A stretch of 40,771 nt of DNA, taken from NCBI GenBank assembly GCA_964580525.1, contig CAZOKN010000012.1, forward strand, positions 1 through 40,771, in the 5' to 3' direction. Shown here piece by piece: positions 24,682-32,926 of this stretch. Under the pieces are notes generated by a model. The model saw only the letters and a list, made by a program, of their open reading frames with translations, ran no database searches and was not told the DNA's origin. A program made the translations under genes and the position numbers. Numbering within the stretch: position 1 is the first letter of the stretch; each line of letters opens with the position of its first letter. This DNA comes from CAZOKN01 sp964580525. Its GTDB lineage: Bacteria; Pseudomonadota; Alphaproteobacteria; Rickettsiales; UBA6187.

Positions 24682-25566
24682 ATGTTTCAAAGGCTTATAT
24701 CAGTTCTAGCTTTATTTTGTGTCACTGCCTGTGCCTCCAGTCTTAAGGAGCTGCAAACTACTGTTCCTATAGGCACTCCTTTTCAAACTTTTATGGCGAA
24801 AGAATATCTTGATTTTGCTGAAGCAGAAGCCGATCAATATGACTGGTTTCAGTCAGCCCATTTTGCCAAAAAAGGTTTGAAATTTTCCAAGGGAATAGAA
24901 GTTCCACCTGAGCTTGTAGAAAATTATGACGTGCAGGACGATGTTTTACCTGTTCTTAAACAAGCGCGAGAAACTTTGCTTAATATTCTAACGCCGGAAA
25001 ACAAAATGCAGCATCCAAAGGAAACTGCGCGGGCGCAGTTTATGTTTGATTGCTGGATTGAGCAACAGGAAGAAGGATGGCAGAGTGAGCATATTTCTTA
25101 TTGTCGTGAGAATTTTTATGCCATCGTCGATAGTCTTTATGCTTCTAATTTTGCGCCATTGCCGGAGACGGCTGCGGCTCCACCGCCACCAGCTCCAGAA
25201 GCTCCGGTGGCTGATGTTGCAGATGAAAAAAATGCCGAGAAAAAACGGATTTATTTCAAAAATGACGGCTTTGCCCTGGATGATAAAGCTAGACGCAGTT
25301 TGAGCGGTTTAGTTTCCAGACTTAAAGATGTCAAAAAATATGAAATAACTGTCAATGGTTATGCCGACCGCGTGGGTGGCGAGGATCACAATATGAAACT
25401 TTCGCGCAAACGTGCGCAGGCTGTGAAAAAGATGTTGGTGGATTCTGGCATAACGCCGGGTTCTATAACTATCTTTGCTTTTGGCGAAACTCATAATCTT
25501 GTTCAAACAGAAGATAACAAACCTGAACAGGAAAATCGCTCGGTGGAAATTGTGTTGGGGATGTAG
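24682..25566 (+). CDS. OmpA-family lipoprotein
   Basis: Outer-membrane lipoprotein with a C-terminal OmpA peptidoglycan-binding domain. From ATG 24682 the signal MFQRLISVLALFCVTAC ends in a lipobox (VTAC|A). An in-frame TTG at 24655 would add nine residues before it and is less likely. Residues about 20-150 are a helical, unrecognised region. A proline-rich linker (APPPPAPEAPVADV) leads to the OmpA domain: RIYFKNDGFALDDKARRSL, then EITVNGYADRVG, NMKLSRKRAQAVKKMLVDSG and ENRSVEIVL. A TATAAT box is at 24629-24634. Likely anchors the outer membrane to the cell wall. Confidence 0.9.
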   Translation: MFQRLISVLALFCVTACASSLKELQTTVPIGTPFQTFMAKEYLDFAEAEADQYDWFQSAHFAKKGLKFSKGIEVPPELVENYDVQDDVLPVLKQARETLLNILTPENKMQHPKETARAQFMFDCWIEQQEEGWQSEHISYCRENFYAIVDSLYASNFAPLPETAAAPPPPAPEAPVADVADEKNAEKKRIYFKNDGFALDDKARRSLSGLVSRLKDVKKYEITVNGYADRVGGEDHNMKLSRKRAQAVKKMLVDSGITPGSITIFAFGETHNLVQTEDNKPEQENRSVEIVLGM

Positions 25567-25669
25567 GGTTAAGTGATGTTGTGTTGTTGAGCCCAGCAAA
25601 GATTTAATTTACTTTAGCTTTTGACGCTATATCTTTTCATGGTGGATAAATTTTATTATTGGCAACGCT

Positions 25670-26848
25670 ATGGAACATCCTCTGCTAAGTACAATTATAG
25701 CTAGTATTGTTAGCGCATTCGTTTTTGGAATGATTGCAAAAAAGCTGAAACTGCCAGCTATTTTTGGTTATATCATTGCTGGCGTAGCCATAGGGCCATA
25801 CACTCCTGGCTTTGTTGGCCACACTTCATTTGCAAAAGAATTGGCAGAAATTGGCGTTATACTTTTGATGTTTGGTGTGGGATTGCATTTCTCACTGCGC
25901 GATTTATTAGATAGCAGAAAAATTGCACTTCCTGGTGCCATCATTCAAATTTTATTTGCAACGATAATAGGATTTTTATTGAGCATTTGTCTTGGTTATG
26001 ACATTGTCGCATCAATTATTTTTGGCTTTTCGCTTTCTGTTGCCAGCACTATAGTTTTGCTGCGTACGCTAGATCACAAAAATCTTTTGGATAGTCAGGG
26101 CGGAAAAATTGCAATTGGCTGGCTTATCTTTGAAGATATTTTCATGGTGTTGGCATTGGTGATGATTCCCGTGGTGGCTGAAATTGTGAATGGAGATAAG
26201 ATTGCTTCGTTTAATCTTATCGTTAGCACCATAATGGCGGTGTTTTTTAAAGTGGGTGGGTTTTTTGCATTTATGTGGTTTTTTGGCAGAAGATTTTTGC
26301 CATGGCTGCTTGTGAATATTGCCAAAATGGATTCGCCGGAGCTAAATACTTTGGGAACGCTGGCAATTGCCCTGGGCTTTGCTTCAATTGCGCTGATAGT
26401 GTTTGATGCTTCGCTGGCGCTGGGAGCTTTCCTTGCCGGCGTAGTTTTGAATGAAAGTGAAATTGGCCGCAAATCGGCAGATAGCTCACTGCCGATGCGC
26501 GATGCTTTTGCAGTATTATTTTTTGTGTCTGTGGGGATGTTATTCAATCCGATGGTTATAGCCAACCAGCCCATCGCCACGCTGATGACTTTTATGATAA
26601 TTGTATTTGCTAAAGGCTTTGTGGCATTTTTTATTACGCGCGTGTTTAAGCAATCGCCGGAAGTTAGCTACACGGTTTCTATAGGCCTTGCCCAAATTGG
26701 TGAATTTTCTTTTATCCTTGGCAGCCTGGCTTTGTCCAAAGGACTTATATCGCAAGATCTCTACAATTTAATCCTCGCCGGAGCGATGCTTTCCATCGTT
26801 GCAAATCCTTTCTTGTTTAGGATTTATAGGGCGAAGTTGCGGGGGTGA
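25670..26848 (+). CDS. CPA2-family cation:proton antiporter
   Basis: Inner-membrane antiporter, KefB/NhaS3-like, of 392 residues with about 12 helices. Family features are KKLKLPAIFGYIIAGVAIGPY (residues about 25-45), LAEIGVILLMFGVGLHFSL, the Asp-containing GWLIFEDIFMVLAL (about 150-163), and SLALGAFLAGVVLNESE followed by FFVSVGMLFNP. It lacks the C-terminal TrkA-N/RCK domain found in KefB and KefC, so it would not be glutathione/NAD gated in that way. It exchanges K+ or Na+ for protons; the specific ion is unknown. Confidence 0.88.
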   Translation: MEHPLLSTIIASIVSAFVFGMIAKKLKLPAIFGYIIAGVAIGPYTPGFVGHTSFAKELAEIGVILLMFGVGLHFSLRDLLDSRKIALPGAIIQILFATIIGFLLSICLGYDIVASIIFGFSLSVASTIVLLRTLDHKNLLDSQGGKIAIGWLIFEDIFMVLALVMIPVVAEIVNGDKIASFNLIVSTIMAVFFKVGGFFAFMWFFGRRFLPWLLVNIAKMDSPELNTLGTLAIALGFASIALIVFDASLALGAFLAGVVLNESEIGRKSADSSLPMRDAFAVLFFVSVGMLFNPMVIANQPIATLMTFMIIVFAKGFVAFFITRVFKQSPEVSYTVSIGLAQIGEFSFILGSLALSKGLISQDLYNLILAGAMLSIVANPFLFRIYRAKLRG

Positions 26849-26869
26849 TGTTTTGAGTTTGCTGAACCA

Positions 26870-26942
26870 GCCCGCCTACGCCAAGAGGGCTACGTCGGGC
26901 ACTTGATTTTCTAAACTCGCGAAGAGGCTCATTAAGAAAATC
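26870..26942. repeat. Palindromes downstream of tRNA-Ala
   Basis: GCCCG (26870-26874) and CGGGC (26896-26900) enclose CCTACGCCAAGAGGGCTACG. GATTTTCT (26905-26912) pairs with AGAAAATC (26935-26942), 4 nt beyond the tRNA end. Either may terminate the antiporter or tRNA transcript. The first is reminiscent of the tails after the other two tRNAs, but there is no GIY-YIG gene. Confidence 0.5.
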
Positions 26943-26946
26943 TAAG

Positions 26947-27022
26947 TGGTGGAGCCTAGGAGGGTCGAACTCCTGACCTCAACACTGCCAGCGTTGCGCT
27001 CTACCAACTGAGCTAAGACCCC
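26947..27022 (-). tRNA. tRNA-Ala (anticodon GGC)
   Basis: On the minus strand: acceptor GGGGTCT with AGGCTCC, D-arm TAGCTCAGTTGGTAGAGC, anticodon stem CAACG/TGTTG around CTGGCAG (anticodon GGC), T-arm AGGAGTTCGACCCTCCT, discriminator A and encoded CCA (26947-26949). Confidence 0.96.
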
Positions 27023-27119
27023 ACACATCTAGTGTTTCCAGTTTAGAATTGGAAAACTATTGCAATGCTATTTAACGTCTTTGTAATTTAAATCAAGAAA
27101 AATTTGCAGCAGTAAGCCC

Positions 27120-27740
27120 TCACCACCAATATTTCGGATAGTGTTTATCCCTGGAAAAATTGTTGGTTATAACTCCGCATAAAACCAGAATTATTGCTCC
27201 GGCGAGGACGGGAATAAAAATAAAGCTCCAGGAGGCATGGCTGGTGATAATCACCAATGGGTTTGCGCCGGCAGGAGGGTGAAGTGTGCGGGTTAGCTGC
27301 ATAACAGCTATCACAGTGCCCACGCCAAGTGCCACCACCCACCAGCTATTGCCAAACATCTGCACCAGCGCAACAGAGATTGTTGCTGCAATGACGTGTC
27401 CGGCAATTACGTTGCGTGGCTGCGCCAATGGGCTGTCCGGTGCACCGAAAACAAGAACGCATGTTGCGCCAAATGGTGCCATAACAAGAATCGAATGGGA
27501 ATAATCAGACATGGCATATAGCATGCTGATGGCCAGCATGGCGCAGATCCATGTTGCGAAAATGTAGGAAAGCTTTGGCCTTGGCGGAGTTGGATGGCCG
27601 CCACGCATTTTGGGAAAATAATGCTTTTTGCTGGCATGATAAACTTTAGTAGAGGCGTGTATGGGCAGCGCGGCTATCTTTTTGCTAGCGTGGATTTTCT
27701 TTGCCCGAGACAGTCTTTTTTTTCTTATTTCCGAGACCAA
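27120..27740 (-). CDS. HPP-family membrane protein
   Basis: Integral membrane protein of 206 residues with about four helices and the HPP motif RTLHPPAGANP (about residues 151-161). Family members have been linked to nitrite transport in plastids and cyanobacteria, but the bacterial role is poorly known. The TTG start is chosen because AAAGG lies about 9 nt upstream; the alternative ATG at 27608 has no ribosome site. The preceding 44-residue N-terminus is basic and contains HAS three times (17, 28, 35) as HASKK/HASTK/HASKK, unusual for the family. Confidence 0.8.
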   Translation of the reverse strand: MVSEIRKKRLSRAKKIHASKKIAALPIHASTKVYHASKKHYFPKMRGGHPTPPRPKLSYIFATWICAMLAISMLYAMSDYSHSILVMAPFGATCVLVFGAPDSPLAQPRNVIAGHVIAATISVALVQMFGNSWWVVALGVGTVIAVMQLTRTLHPPAGANPLVIITSHASWSFIFIPVLAGAIILVLCGVITNNFSRDKHYPKYWW

Positions 27741-27778
27741 CTAAAATACCTTTCTAAAGTAGTGCTTGAGAAAACTAT

Positions 27779-28012
27779 CTAAACCTTCTTCAAAAAGCAA
27801 GTTTTCAAAACTAAACCTTTAACTTTTTCGGCATTACATTCAATTGTTTCGCCATCTTCTTCATCTTCATACTCGCTTTCGGGAACATGGATGTTTTTGA
27901 TGACTGTGCCACGCTTAAGCGTTACAGAAGTGCCTTTCACCGGGAGGTCTTTTATTACCATAACTGAGTCGCCGGTTTTGAGCGCTGTGCCGTTAGAATC
28001 TTTCACTGCCAT
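27779..28012 (-). CDS. YjdM/PhnA-like small protein
   Basis: 77-residue protein matching the C-terminal domain of YjdM (formerly PhnA): KDSNGTALKTGDSVMVIKDL (residues 4-23), then VKGTSVTLKRGTVIKNIHVP. The N-terminal zinc ribbon of longer YjdM proteins is missing, as in many short homologues. The old link to phosphonate use is not proven for the family, and the cellular role is unknown. Transcribed towards the HPP gene, 38 nt away. Confidence 0.85.
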   Translation of the reverse strand: MAVKDSNGTALKTGDSVMVIKDLPVKGTSVTLKRGTVIKNIHVPESEYEDEEDGETIECNAEKVKGLVLKTCFLKKV

Positions 28013-28108
28013 GGTTTTTAGTCCTTTTTTTAGTTAAAATTTATGGTGCTAGCAATATCAGAAAGCTTAGAGTTTGGCAAATTTTGCTAAGGATTGACAG
28101 CCGCAAAT

Positions 28109-28208
28109 ATCAACCTTGAGTAGCGAAAAAAATCAACATTTTTATACAATAGGTTGATTTTGTTTGCAAAGTTGCAGGAAGCATAGTAATATCAACCTAG
28201 GTTAATTA
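28109..28208. promoter_or_regulatory. Repeated ATCAACCT operator-like sites before the chemoreceptor
   Basis: ATCAACCTT (28109-28117), a weaker ATCAACATT (28132-28140), the inverse AGGTTGAT (28151-28158), and a palindrome ATCAACCTAGGTTAAT (28191-28206). Three to four half-sites in two orientations in 100 nt suggest a binding site for a dimeric regulator of the chemoreceptor or of the divergent yjdM gene. TTGATT (28154-28159) could be a -35 box. No start point can be proven. Confidence 0.45.
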
Positions 28209-28250
28209 ATTTATTTTTCAATCACTTAACAAGTAGTTAGGGTATGTCTT

Positions 28251-29957
28251 ATGTTTTTCAATCGTAATTCCAACGCGGAAGCGGTGGTTCAAGCTATCAA
28301 CAGATCACAAGCTGTTATTGAATTTAATCTCGATGGTACAATTATAACTGCAAATCCGGCTTTCCTGAATGCTATGGGTTATAGCCTGGATGAAATTAAG
28401 GGCGAACATCACCGCATGTTTGTTGACCCTGAATATGCAAGAAGCAAAGAATATGAAGAGTTTTGGCAGCAACTGAGAAAAGGCGAGTTTTATTCACGTG
28501 AATATAGACGACTTGCCAAGGGTGGCAGAGAAGTTTGGATTCAAGCTTCATATAACCCTATATTAGATAGTTCGGGCAAGCCTGTTAAAGTTATAAAATT
28601 TGCTACAGATATTACTCAGCAAAAGATGAAAAATACTGAGTTTGAAGGCAAAATCAACGCTATTGAAAAATCACAAGCTGTTATTGAATTTAATCTCGAT
28701 GGCATAATTACCTCTGCAAATCCAAATTTTTTGGGTGCTGTGGGATATAGCCTTGATGAAATCAAGGGCAAGCATCATCGCATGTTTGTTTCTCCAAGCT
28801 ACGCAGAGAGCCAGGAATATAAAGAATTTTGGAATAAATTGCGTCGTGGTGAATATTCAGCTGGTGAATATCAGCGCTTTGGCAAAGGTGGCAAAGAAAT
28901 TTGGATTCAAGCGAGCTATAACCCAATTTTTGATGCGAATGGCAAGCCTTTTAAAGTAGTTAAATATGCTACAGATATCACGCAAGAAAAATTGAGAAAT
29001 GCTGATTATGCCGGTCAAATAGCCGCTATTGGAAGATCACAAGCAGTGATTGAGTTTACTGTTGGTGGAATTATTTTGAATGCTAATGCGAATTTCCTTG
29101 GAGCGGTGGGCTATAGCCTTGAAGAAATAAAAGGTCAGCATCACCAAATTTTCGTTGCTCCGGATTATGTAAAAACTGATGAGTATAAACAATTTTGGGC
29201 ACAACTTGCGGAAGGCAAATTCTTTGTTGCTGAATATAAGCGTTTTGGCAAAGGTAATAAAGAAATTTGGATTCAGGCGAGCTATAACCCGATCTTTGAT
29301 ATGAATGGCAAGGCTTTTAAAGTAGTAAAATATGCTACAGATATTACTAGCCAGGTGAATGCCAGAATTGAATCTGGAAAACTTACGCAAGAAATGTCTC
29401 GTAATATTGCTTCGGTTGCAGCAGCGGCCGAGCAAATGACGGCGGCGGTGGCAGAGATAAGCAAAAATATGTCGCGCTCAAAAGCTGCGGTGGATGGCAT
29501 TGCTAGTAAAACCAAATATGCCGATGAGATGATGGCTAAACTTAGCGACACAGCAAAATCAATGGAAGCAATCGTTGAGCTGATTCGTAACGTTTCGGGA
29601 CAGGTTAATCTTTTGGCACTTAATGCCACGATTGAAGCTGCGCGCGCAGGCGAGGCAGGCAAGGGGTTTGCGGTTGTTGCGTCGGAAGTGAAAAATCTGG
29701 CAACACAAACCAGCAAAGCTACTGACGAAATTGCTATGCAAATTTCAGCTCTGCAATCTGCTGCATCGGAAGCAACACAAAGTACTGTTGCTATTAATCA
29801 GGCAGCGAGCTCTGTGAGCGAATCTGTAAACGGAGTTGCTTCGGCTATTGAAGAGCAAAGCGCGGTTACTAAAGAAATCGCAGTGAGCATGAACAAAGCA
29901 TCTGATGGTATTGCCAATATCAGCGAATGCATTAAGCGTATTGCGAAGAGTGCTTAA
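28251..29957 (+). CDS. Soluble triple-PAS methyl-accepting chemotaxis protein
   Basis: Chemoreceptor of 568 residues without membrane segments, so cytosolic. Three PAS domains start with SQAVIEF at residues 19, 141 and 263, an exact 122-residue period. Each carries GYSLDEIKG (or LEEIKG), a HH pair (KHHRMF), then WIQASYNPI and KFATDIT. PAS domains of this kind (Aer- or BdlA-like) often bind haem or flavin. Residues 380-568 form the MCP signalling coiled coil with the hairpin tip VNLLALNATIEAARAGEAGK (452-471). No other chemotaxis gene is in the window. A terminator follows. Confidence 0.92.
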   Translation: MFFNRNSNAEAVVQAINRSQAVIEFNLDGTIITANPAFLNAMGYSLDEIKGEHHRMFVDPEYARSKEYEEFWQQLRKGEFYSREYRRLAKGGREVWIQASYNPILDSSGKPVKVIKFATDITQQKMKNTEFEGKINAIEKSQAVIEFNLDGIITSANPNFLGAVGYSLDEIKGKHHRMFVSPSYAESQEYKEFWNKLRRGEYSAGEYQRFGKGGKEIWIQASYNPIFDANGKPFKVVKYATDITQEKLRNADYAGQIAAIGRSQAVIEFTVGGIILNANANFLGAVGYSLEEIKGQHHQIFVAPDYVKTDEYKQFWAQLAEGKFFVAEYKRFGKGNKEIWIQASYNPIFDMNGKAFKVVKYATDITSQVNARIESGKLTQEMSRNIASVAAAAEQMTAAVAEISKNMSRSKAAVDGIASKTKYADEMMAKLSDTAKSMEAIVELIRNVSGQVNLLALNATIEAARAGEAGKGFAVVASEVKNLATQTSKATDEIAMQISALQSAASEATQSTVAINQAASSVSESVNGVASAIEEQSAVTKEIAVSMNKASDGIANISECIKRIAKSA

Positions 29958-29965
29958 GTGGGTGG

Positions 29966-29994
29966 GGAGGGTGTTATAGCCCTCCTTTGTTTTT
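29966..29994 (+). terminator. Rho-independent terminator of the chemoreceptor
   Basis: GGAGGG (29966-29971), loop TGTTATAG, then CCCTCC (29980-29985) and the T-rich tail TTTGTTTTT. It lies 9 nt after the stop codon. The next 130 nt up to tRNA-Leu hold no gene. Confidence 0.85.
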
Positions 29995-30122
29995 GTTTTG
30001 CCTCAGGTTTTGCGCGTCGAGTCGATCATAATAATCTTGCATAAAAATTAATAAAAATATTCCAGATTCCTCTTGCTAATAACAGCATGAGAGTTTAGAT
30101 TGCACCTCCATATTTTGGAATT

Positions 30123-30209
30123 GCCCGCGTGGCGGAATCGGTAGACGCTGCAGACTTAAAATCTGTTGTTCGTAAGGACGTGGAGGTTCAAGTCCTCTCG
30201 TGGGCACCA
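30123..30209 (+). tRNA. tRNA-Leu (anticodon UAA)
   Basis: Class II tRNA with a long variable arm. Acceptor GCCCGCG pairs with CGTGGGC (30199-30205) with one G-U, discriminator A and CCA (30207-30209). Anticodon loop CTTAAAA gives TAA. Variable arm TGTTCGTAAGGACG; T-arm GAGGTTCAAGTCCTC. Confidence 0.96.
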
Positions 30210-30311
30210 GGCTTCGCTCTTACGAGCTATGCCTGGCGTAGCCAGAAGTGTTCGTTAGAGCGAAGCCTGCCCGGCGAAGCTTTTAGCGTAGCGGGGCTGG
30301 AGTAACTAGAT
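30210..30311 (+). repeat. tRNA-abutting palindromic tail, copy 2
   Basis: Starts at the tRNA end. AGGCTTCGCTCT (30209-30220) pairs exactly with AGAGCGAAGCCT (30255-30266). Inside it is the hairpin CTGGCGTAGCCAG. GCCCGGCGAAGC/GCGTAGCGGGGC forms the third stem. The layout matches the tail after tRNA-Thr and leads to ATGTATAAT, the decayed start of a GIY-YIG gene. Confidence 0.8.
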
Positions 30312-30329
30312 ATGTATAATCAGAAGCAT
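30312..30329 (+). pseudogene. GIY-YIG gene remnant, 5' end
   Basis: ATGTATAAT at 30312 corresponds to ATGTATTAT, the start of the intact copy at 9590, at the same position after the palindromic tail. The frame reads MYNQKH and stops (TAA, 30327-30329). The following ~95 nt up to the RhuM stop show no recognisable GIY-YIG coding sequence. Confidence 0.55.
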
Positions 30330-30423
30330 TAATTTTCGAGACAAAAATATATTACCGCTAGCGAAGACTTAGTATTGTCAAAAGCCCTGATGGCTTGGAG
30401 TTATGGTAATATTCCTGTAATTG

Positions 30424-31458
30424 TTAAGTTTTCCTTTTTTTCTTTGCTATAACAATCTTTTTCTCTATAGCTTCTAGCTCCCTTAATTCTTCCGTTGCTT
30501 CCGCCTCTGCCTCTAGTTTTTCCTGCTGGCGGCGGTCAGTATCAAAAGTTTCATATCGCTCATGGACAATTTTTTCTGCCTTTTCATGGCTAATACTACC
30601 AGCATTGTTTAATATTTTACGCTCATTGAACCGCAGGAATTCATCTAACCTCTGCTCCCAATCTTGCATGTGCATAGTCTGCCGACGTTTTGCTGTGTCT
30701 TCAGCGGTATCGAGGAACATTGTAACAATACGGTTTAATTCACTAATCTCATCCTTCTGCAAATAGTTTTTTGCAGTTATCACATCGCCTTTGCGAACCT
30801 TACCGGATTTTGAACTGGTAAGACCCATGCCAGGCAATTTCGGGTTTGAACGATTTACGATTAGCTCAGCCGCCGTAGCCCCAGTTACCGCATAAAGCAT
30901 TTTATTTTGTACAGTTTTAAAAAATAGCTTAGCTTGGTCTGACTTAGGATTGTAATCTACACTATTGATATAAATATCTTTTACCTTTTGATAAAATAAT
31001 TTTTCACTTGCGCGTATTTCGCGTATGCGCTCCAATAGTTCTTCAAAATACACCATGGTGCCAGCAATATCTGGATTTTTGAGGCGTTCATCATTTATGA
31101 CAAAACCTTTTACCAGGTATTCGCGCAAGGTAGTCGTGGCCCAGATACGGAATTGTGTACCACGGCTAGATCTTATTCTGTACCCAACAGCAAGAATAAC
31201 ATCCAGATTATAGTGCTTTAACTCGCGTTCTATTTGCCTTTGGCCCTCAGTTCGAACTTGTAAGTATTCCTTACAAGTTGCTTGCTGATGCAATTCTCCT
31301 TCTTCATAAATTGATTTTATGTGTAAGGTAATATTTTGCGGGGAAGTCTGGAAAAGTTCAGCCATTTCTGCTTGTGTTAACCATACTGTTCCATCTTCTG
31401 CCCGTAATTGCAGAGTGGTTACGCCATCATCAGTAGTATAAAGAATAAGATCGCTCAT
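30424..31458 (-). CDS. RhuM family protein
   Basis: 344-residue cytosolic protein of the RhuM (virulence RhuM) family, first named from a Salmonella pathogenicity island and common on mobile DNA; the biochemical role is unknown. Family segments: TVWLTQAEMAELFQTSPQNI (about 24-43), a helix-turn-helix-like start; then LQVRTEGQRQIERELKHYNL, VGYRIRSSRGTQFRIWATTT, VKDIYINSVDYNP and FFKTVQNKMLYAVTGATAAE. The C-terminus is a charged coiled coil (QQEKLEAEAEATEELRELEA). The gene is between the two ends of a broken GIY-YIG gene and reads opposite to it, which suggests insertion or replacement. Confidence 0.92.
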   Translation of the reverse strand: MSDLILYTTDDGVTTLQLRAEDGTVWLTQAEMAELFQTSPQNITLHIKSIYEEGELHQQATCKEYLQVRTEGQRQIERELKHYNLDVILAVGYRIRSSRGTQFRIWATTTLREYLVKGFVINDERLKNPDIAGTMVYFEELLERIREIRASEKLFYQKVKDIYINSVDYNPKSDQAKLFFKTVQNKMLYAVTGATAAELIVNRSNPKLPGMGLTSSKSGKVRKGDVITAKNYLQKDEISELNRIVTMFLDTAEDTAKRRQTMHMQDWEQRLDEFLRFNERKILNNAGSISHEKAEKIVHERYETFDTDRRQQEKLEAEAEATEELRELEAIEKKIVIAKKKRKT

Positions 31459-31533
31459 AACATGTCTCTAAAATAATATCCGGCTACAATACTATTCGTT
31501 TTGATAATTCGCAATTTAATAGCCCTTCACAAT

Positions 31534-31596
31534 ATGAAGAAATATTATTTGAAGTCTGGTTCAGGAAAAGCAATTTCTAACAAAAGACTTTGGTAA
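31534..31596 (+). pseudogene. GIY-YIG gene remnant, 3' end
   Basis: The frame ending in TAA 31594-31596 reads KKYYLKSGSGKAISNKRLW, closely matching the C-terminus EYYLKTGSGKAFANKRFW of the intact GIY-YIG protein (9590-9832). Upstream codons no longer match. Together with 30312-30329 it brackets the RhuM gene. Confidence 0.8.
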
Positions 31597-31683
31597 AAAA
31601 CAGAACTATTTTTTGGCTATAAAAGGTTCAGATAGCGTCCACTAAGGAGAATCAACTATCAATATGTTTCCTTCTTCTGGGCT

Positions 31684-32921
31684 CTATCCCAACCAAGCAG
31701 GAATATTATCTCTGGCAATTATATTTTCGTAAGTTTCTTTTTTGCGCACCACAGAGTATTGTCCGTCTTTCACCAAAACTTCTTGGGTTAAGGGGCGGGT
31801 GTTGTATTCTGAAGACATAACCGCGCCATAAGCGCCGCATGAGCGCAAGGCAACCAGCTCGCCTTCTTGCAATTCCGGCAGTTTGCGATTTTTGCCGAAC
31901 ACATCTCCTGTTTCACATATGGGTCCTACGACATCAATTGAAATATCTTCTCTATCAGTTTGTTTTACAGGAATTATTTCGTGATATGCTTCGTAAAGAG
32001 TTGGACGTATAAGATCGTTCATTCCGGCATCAATTATCAGGAAATTTTTATGACCGGTTTTTTTCAAATAGGTAACTTTAGAAACCAATATGCCGGCATT
32101 GCCGCAGATCAACCTGCCTGGCTCAAAAATTAAAGTACAGNNNNNNNNNNCTTCGCATAGTCAGCAGGTGAGGGAATTTCTTGCTGTTTATAGGGAATTC
32201 CAAGTCCGCCACCCAAATCCAAATGTGTGATTTTATGGCCTTGCTTTTTCAAATCTTTCACCAGCCCGGTGATTTTTGTGAAAGCTTTTTGGAACGGCAC
32301 AAGGTCTGTCAATTGCGAGCCTATATGCGTGGCCACACCTTGCACTTTTATAAATTCCAAAGATGCAGCTTTTTTGTAAATATCAATTGCTTGCTCCCAA
32401 GCTATGCCGAACTTATCTTCTTTGCGGCCTGTGGAGATTTTATCATGCGAGCCGGCATCCACATCAGGGTTAACCCTAAACGCGATTGGAGCCTTTTTAT
32501 TCAAAGACTTAGCGACTTCATTTAATGCATAAAGTTCAGATTCTGATTCGACATTTATCTGTAAAATATTTTGTGATAAAGCAAAAGCCATTTCTTCACG
32601 TGTTTTGCCAACGCCGGAAAAAACAATTTTATTGGATGGAACGCCACTGGCCAGACATCTTCTGATTTCACCTTCGGAAACGCAATCACCGCCAGCACCA
32701 AGATTGGCAAGGGTTTTAATTACTGCCAAATTAGAATTTGATTTAATAGCAAAACATATAACGGCATTAACTGAACTAAATGCCTCGGCAAAAACCTGAT
32801 AATGGCGCGTTAGAGTGGCGCTGGAATAGCAATAAAATGGTGTACCGATTTCTGCCGCAATCTTCTCTATGGCAACATTTTCAGCATGTAGGCTATTATT
32901 TTTATAGGTAAAATGATCCAT
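31684..32921 (-). CDS. lysA: Diaminopimelate decarboxylase, interrupted by assembly gap
   Basis: PLP enzyme making lysine from meso-diaminopimelate. The N-terminal part (32921 down to 32151) has the PLP lysine in CFAIKSNSN (Lys60), HIGSQL and the phosphate-binding DLGGGLGIPY. The C-terminal part (from 32140 down) has TLIFEPGRLICGNAGIL, then GPICETGD with the active-site Cys, and SCGAYGAVMSSEYN. Ten Ns at 32141-32150 separate them. The apparent frame change disappears if the true gap has length 2 modulo 3; comparison with the family suggests roughly 15 residues are missing, so about 45 nt. I treat it as one intact gene. It starts 5 nt after the lptM stop, in the argH-lptM-lysA operon. Confidence 0.9.
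32141..32150. other. Assembly gap (10 N)
   Basis: Run of ten undetermined bases inside lysA. The real length is probably larger than 10 nt, judging from the missing protein segment between ADYAK and TLIFEPGR. Confidence 0.95.
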
Positions 32922-32926
32922 TTTTC

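Noticed and set aside
31684..32921. Frameshifted lysA pseudogene
   Set aside because: The frame change coincides exactly with the run of Ns, so it is best explained by unknown gap length.
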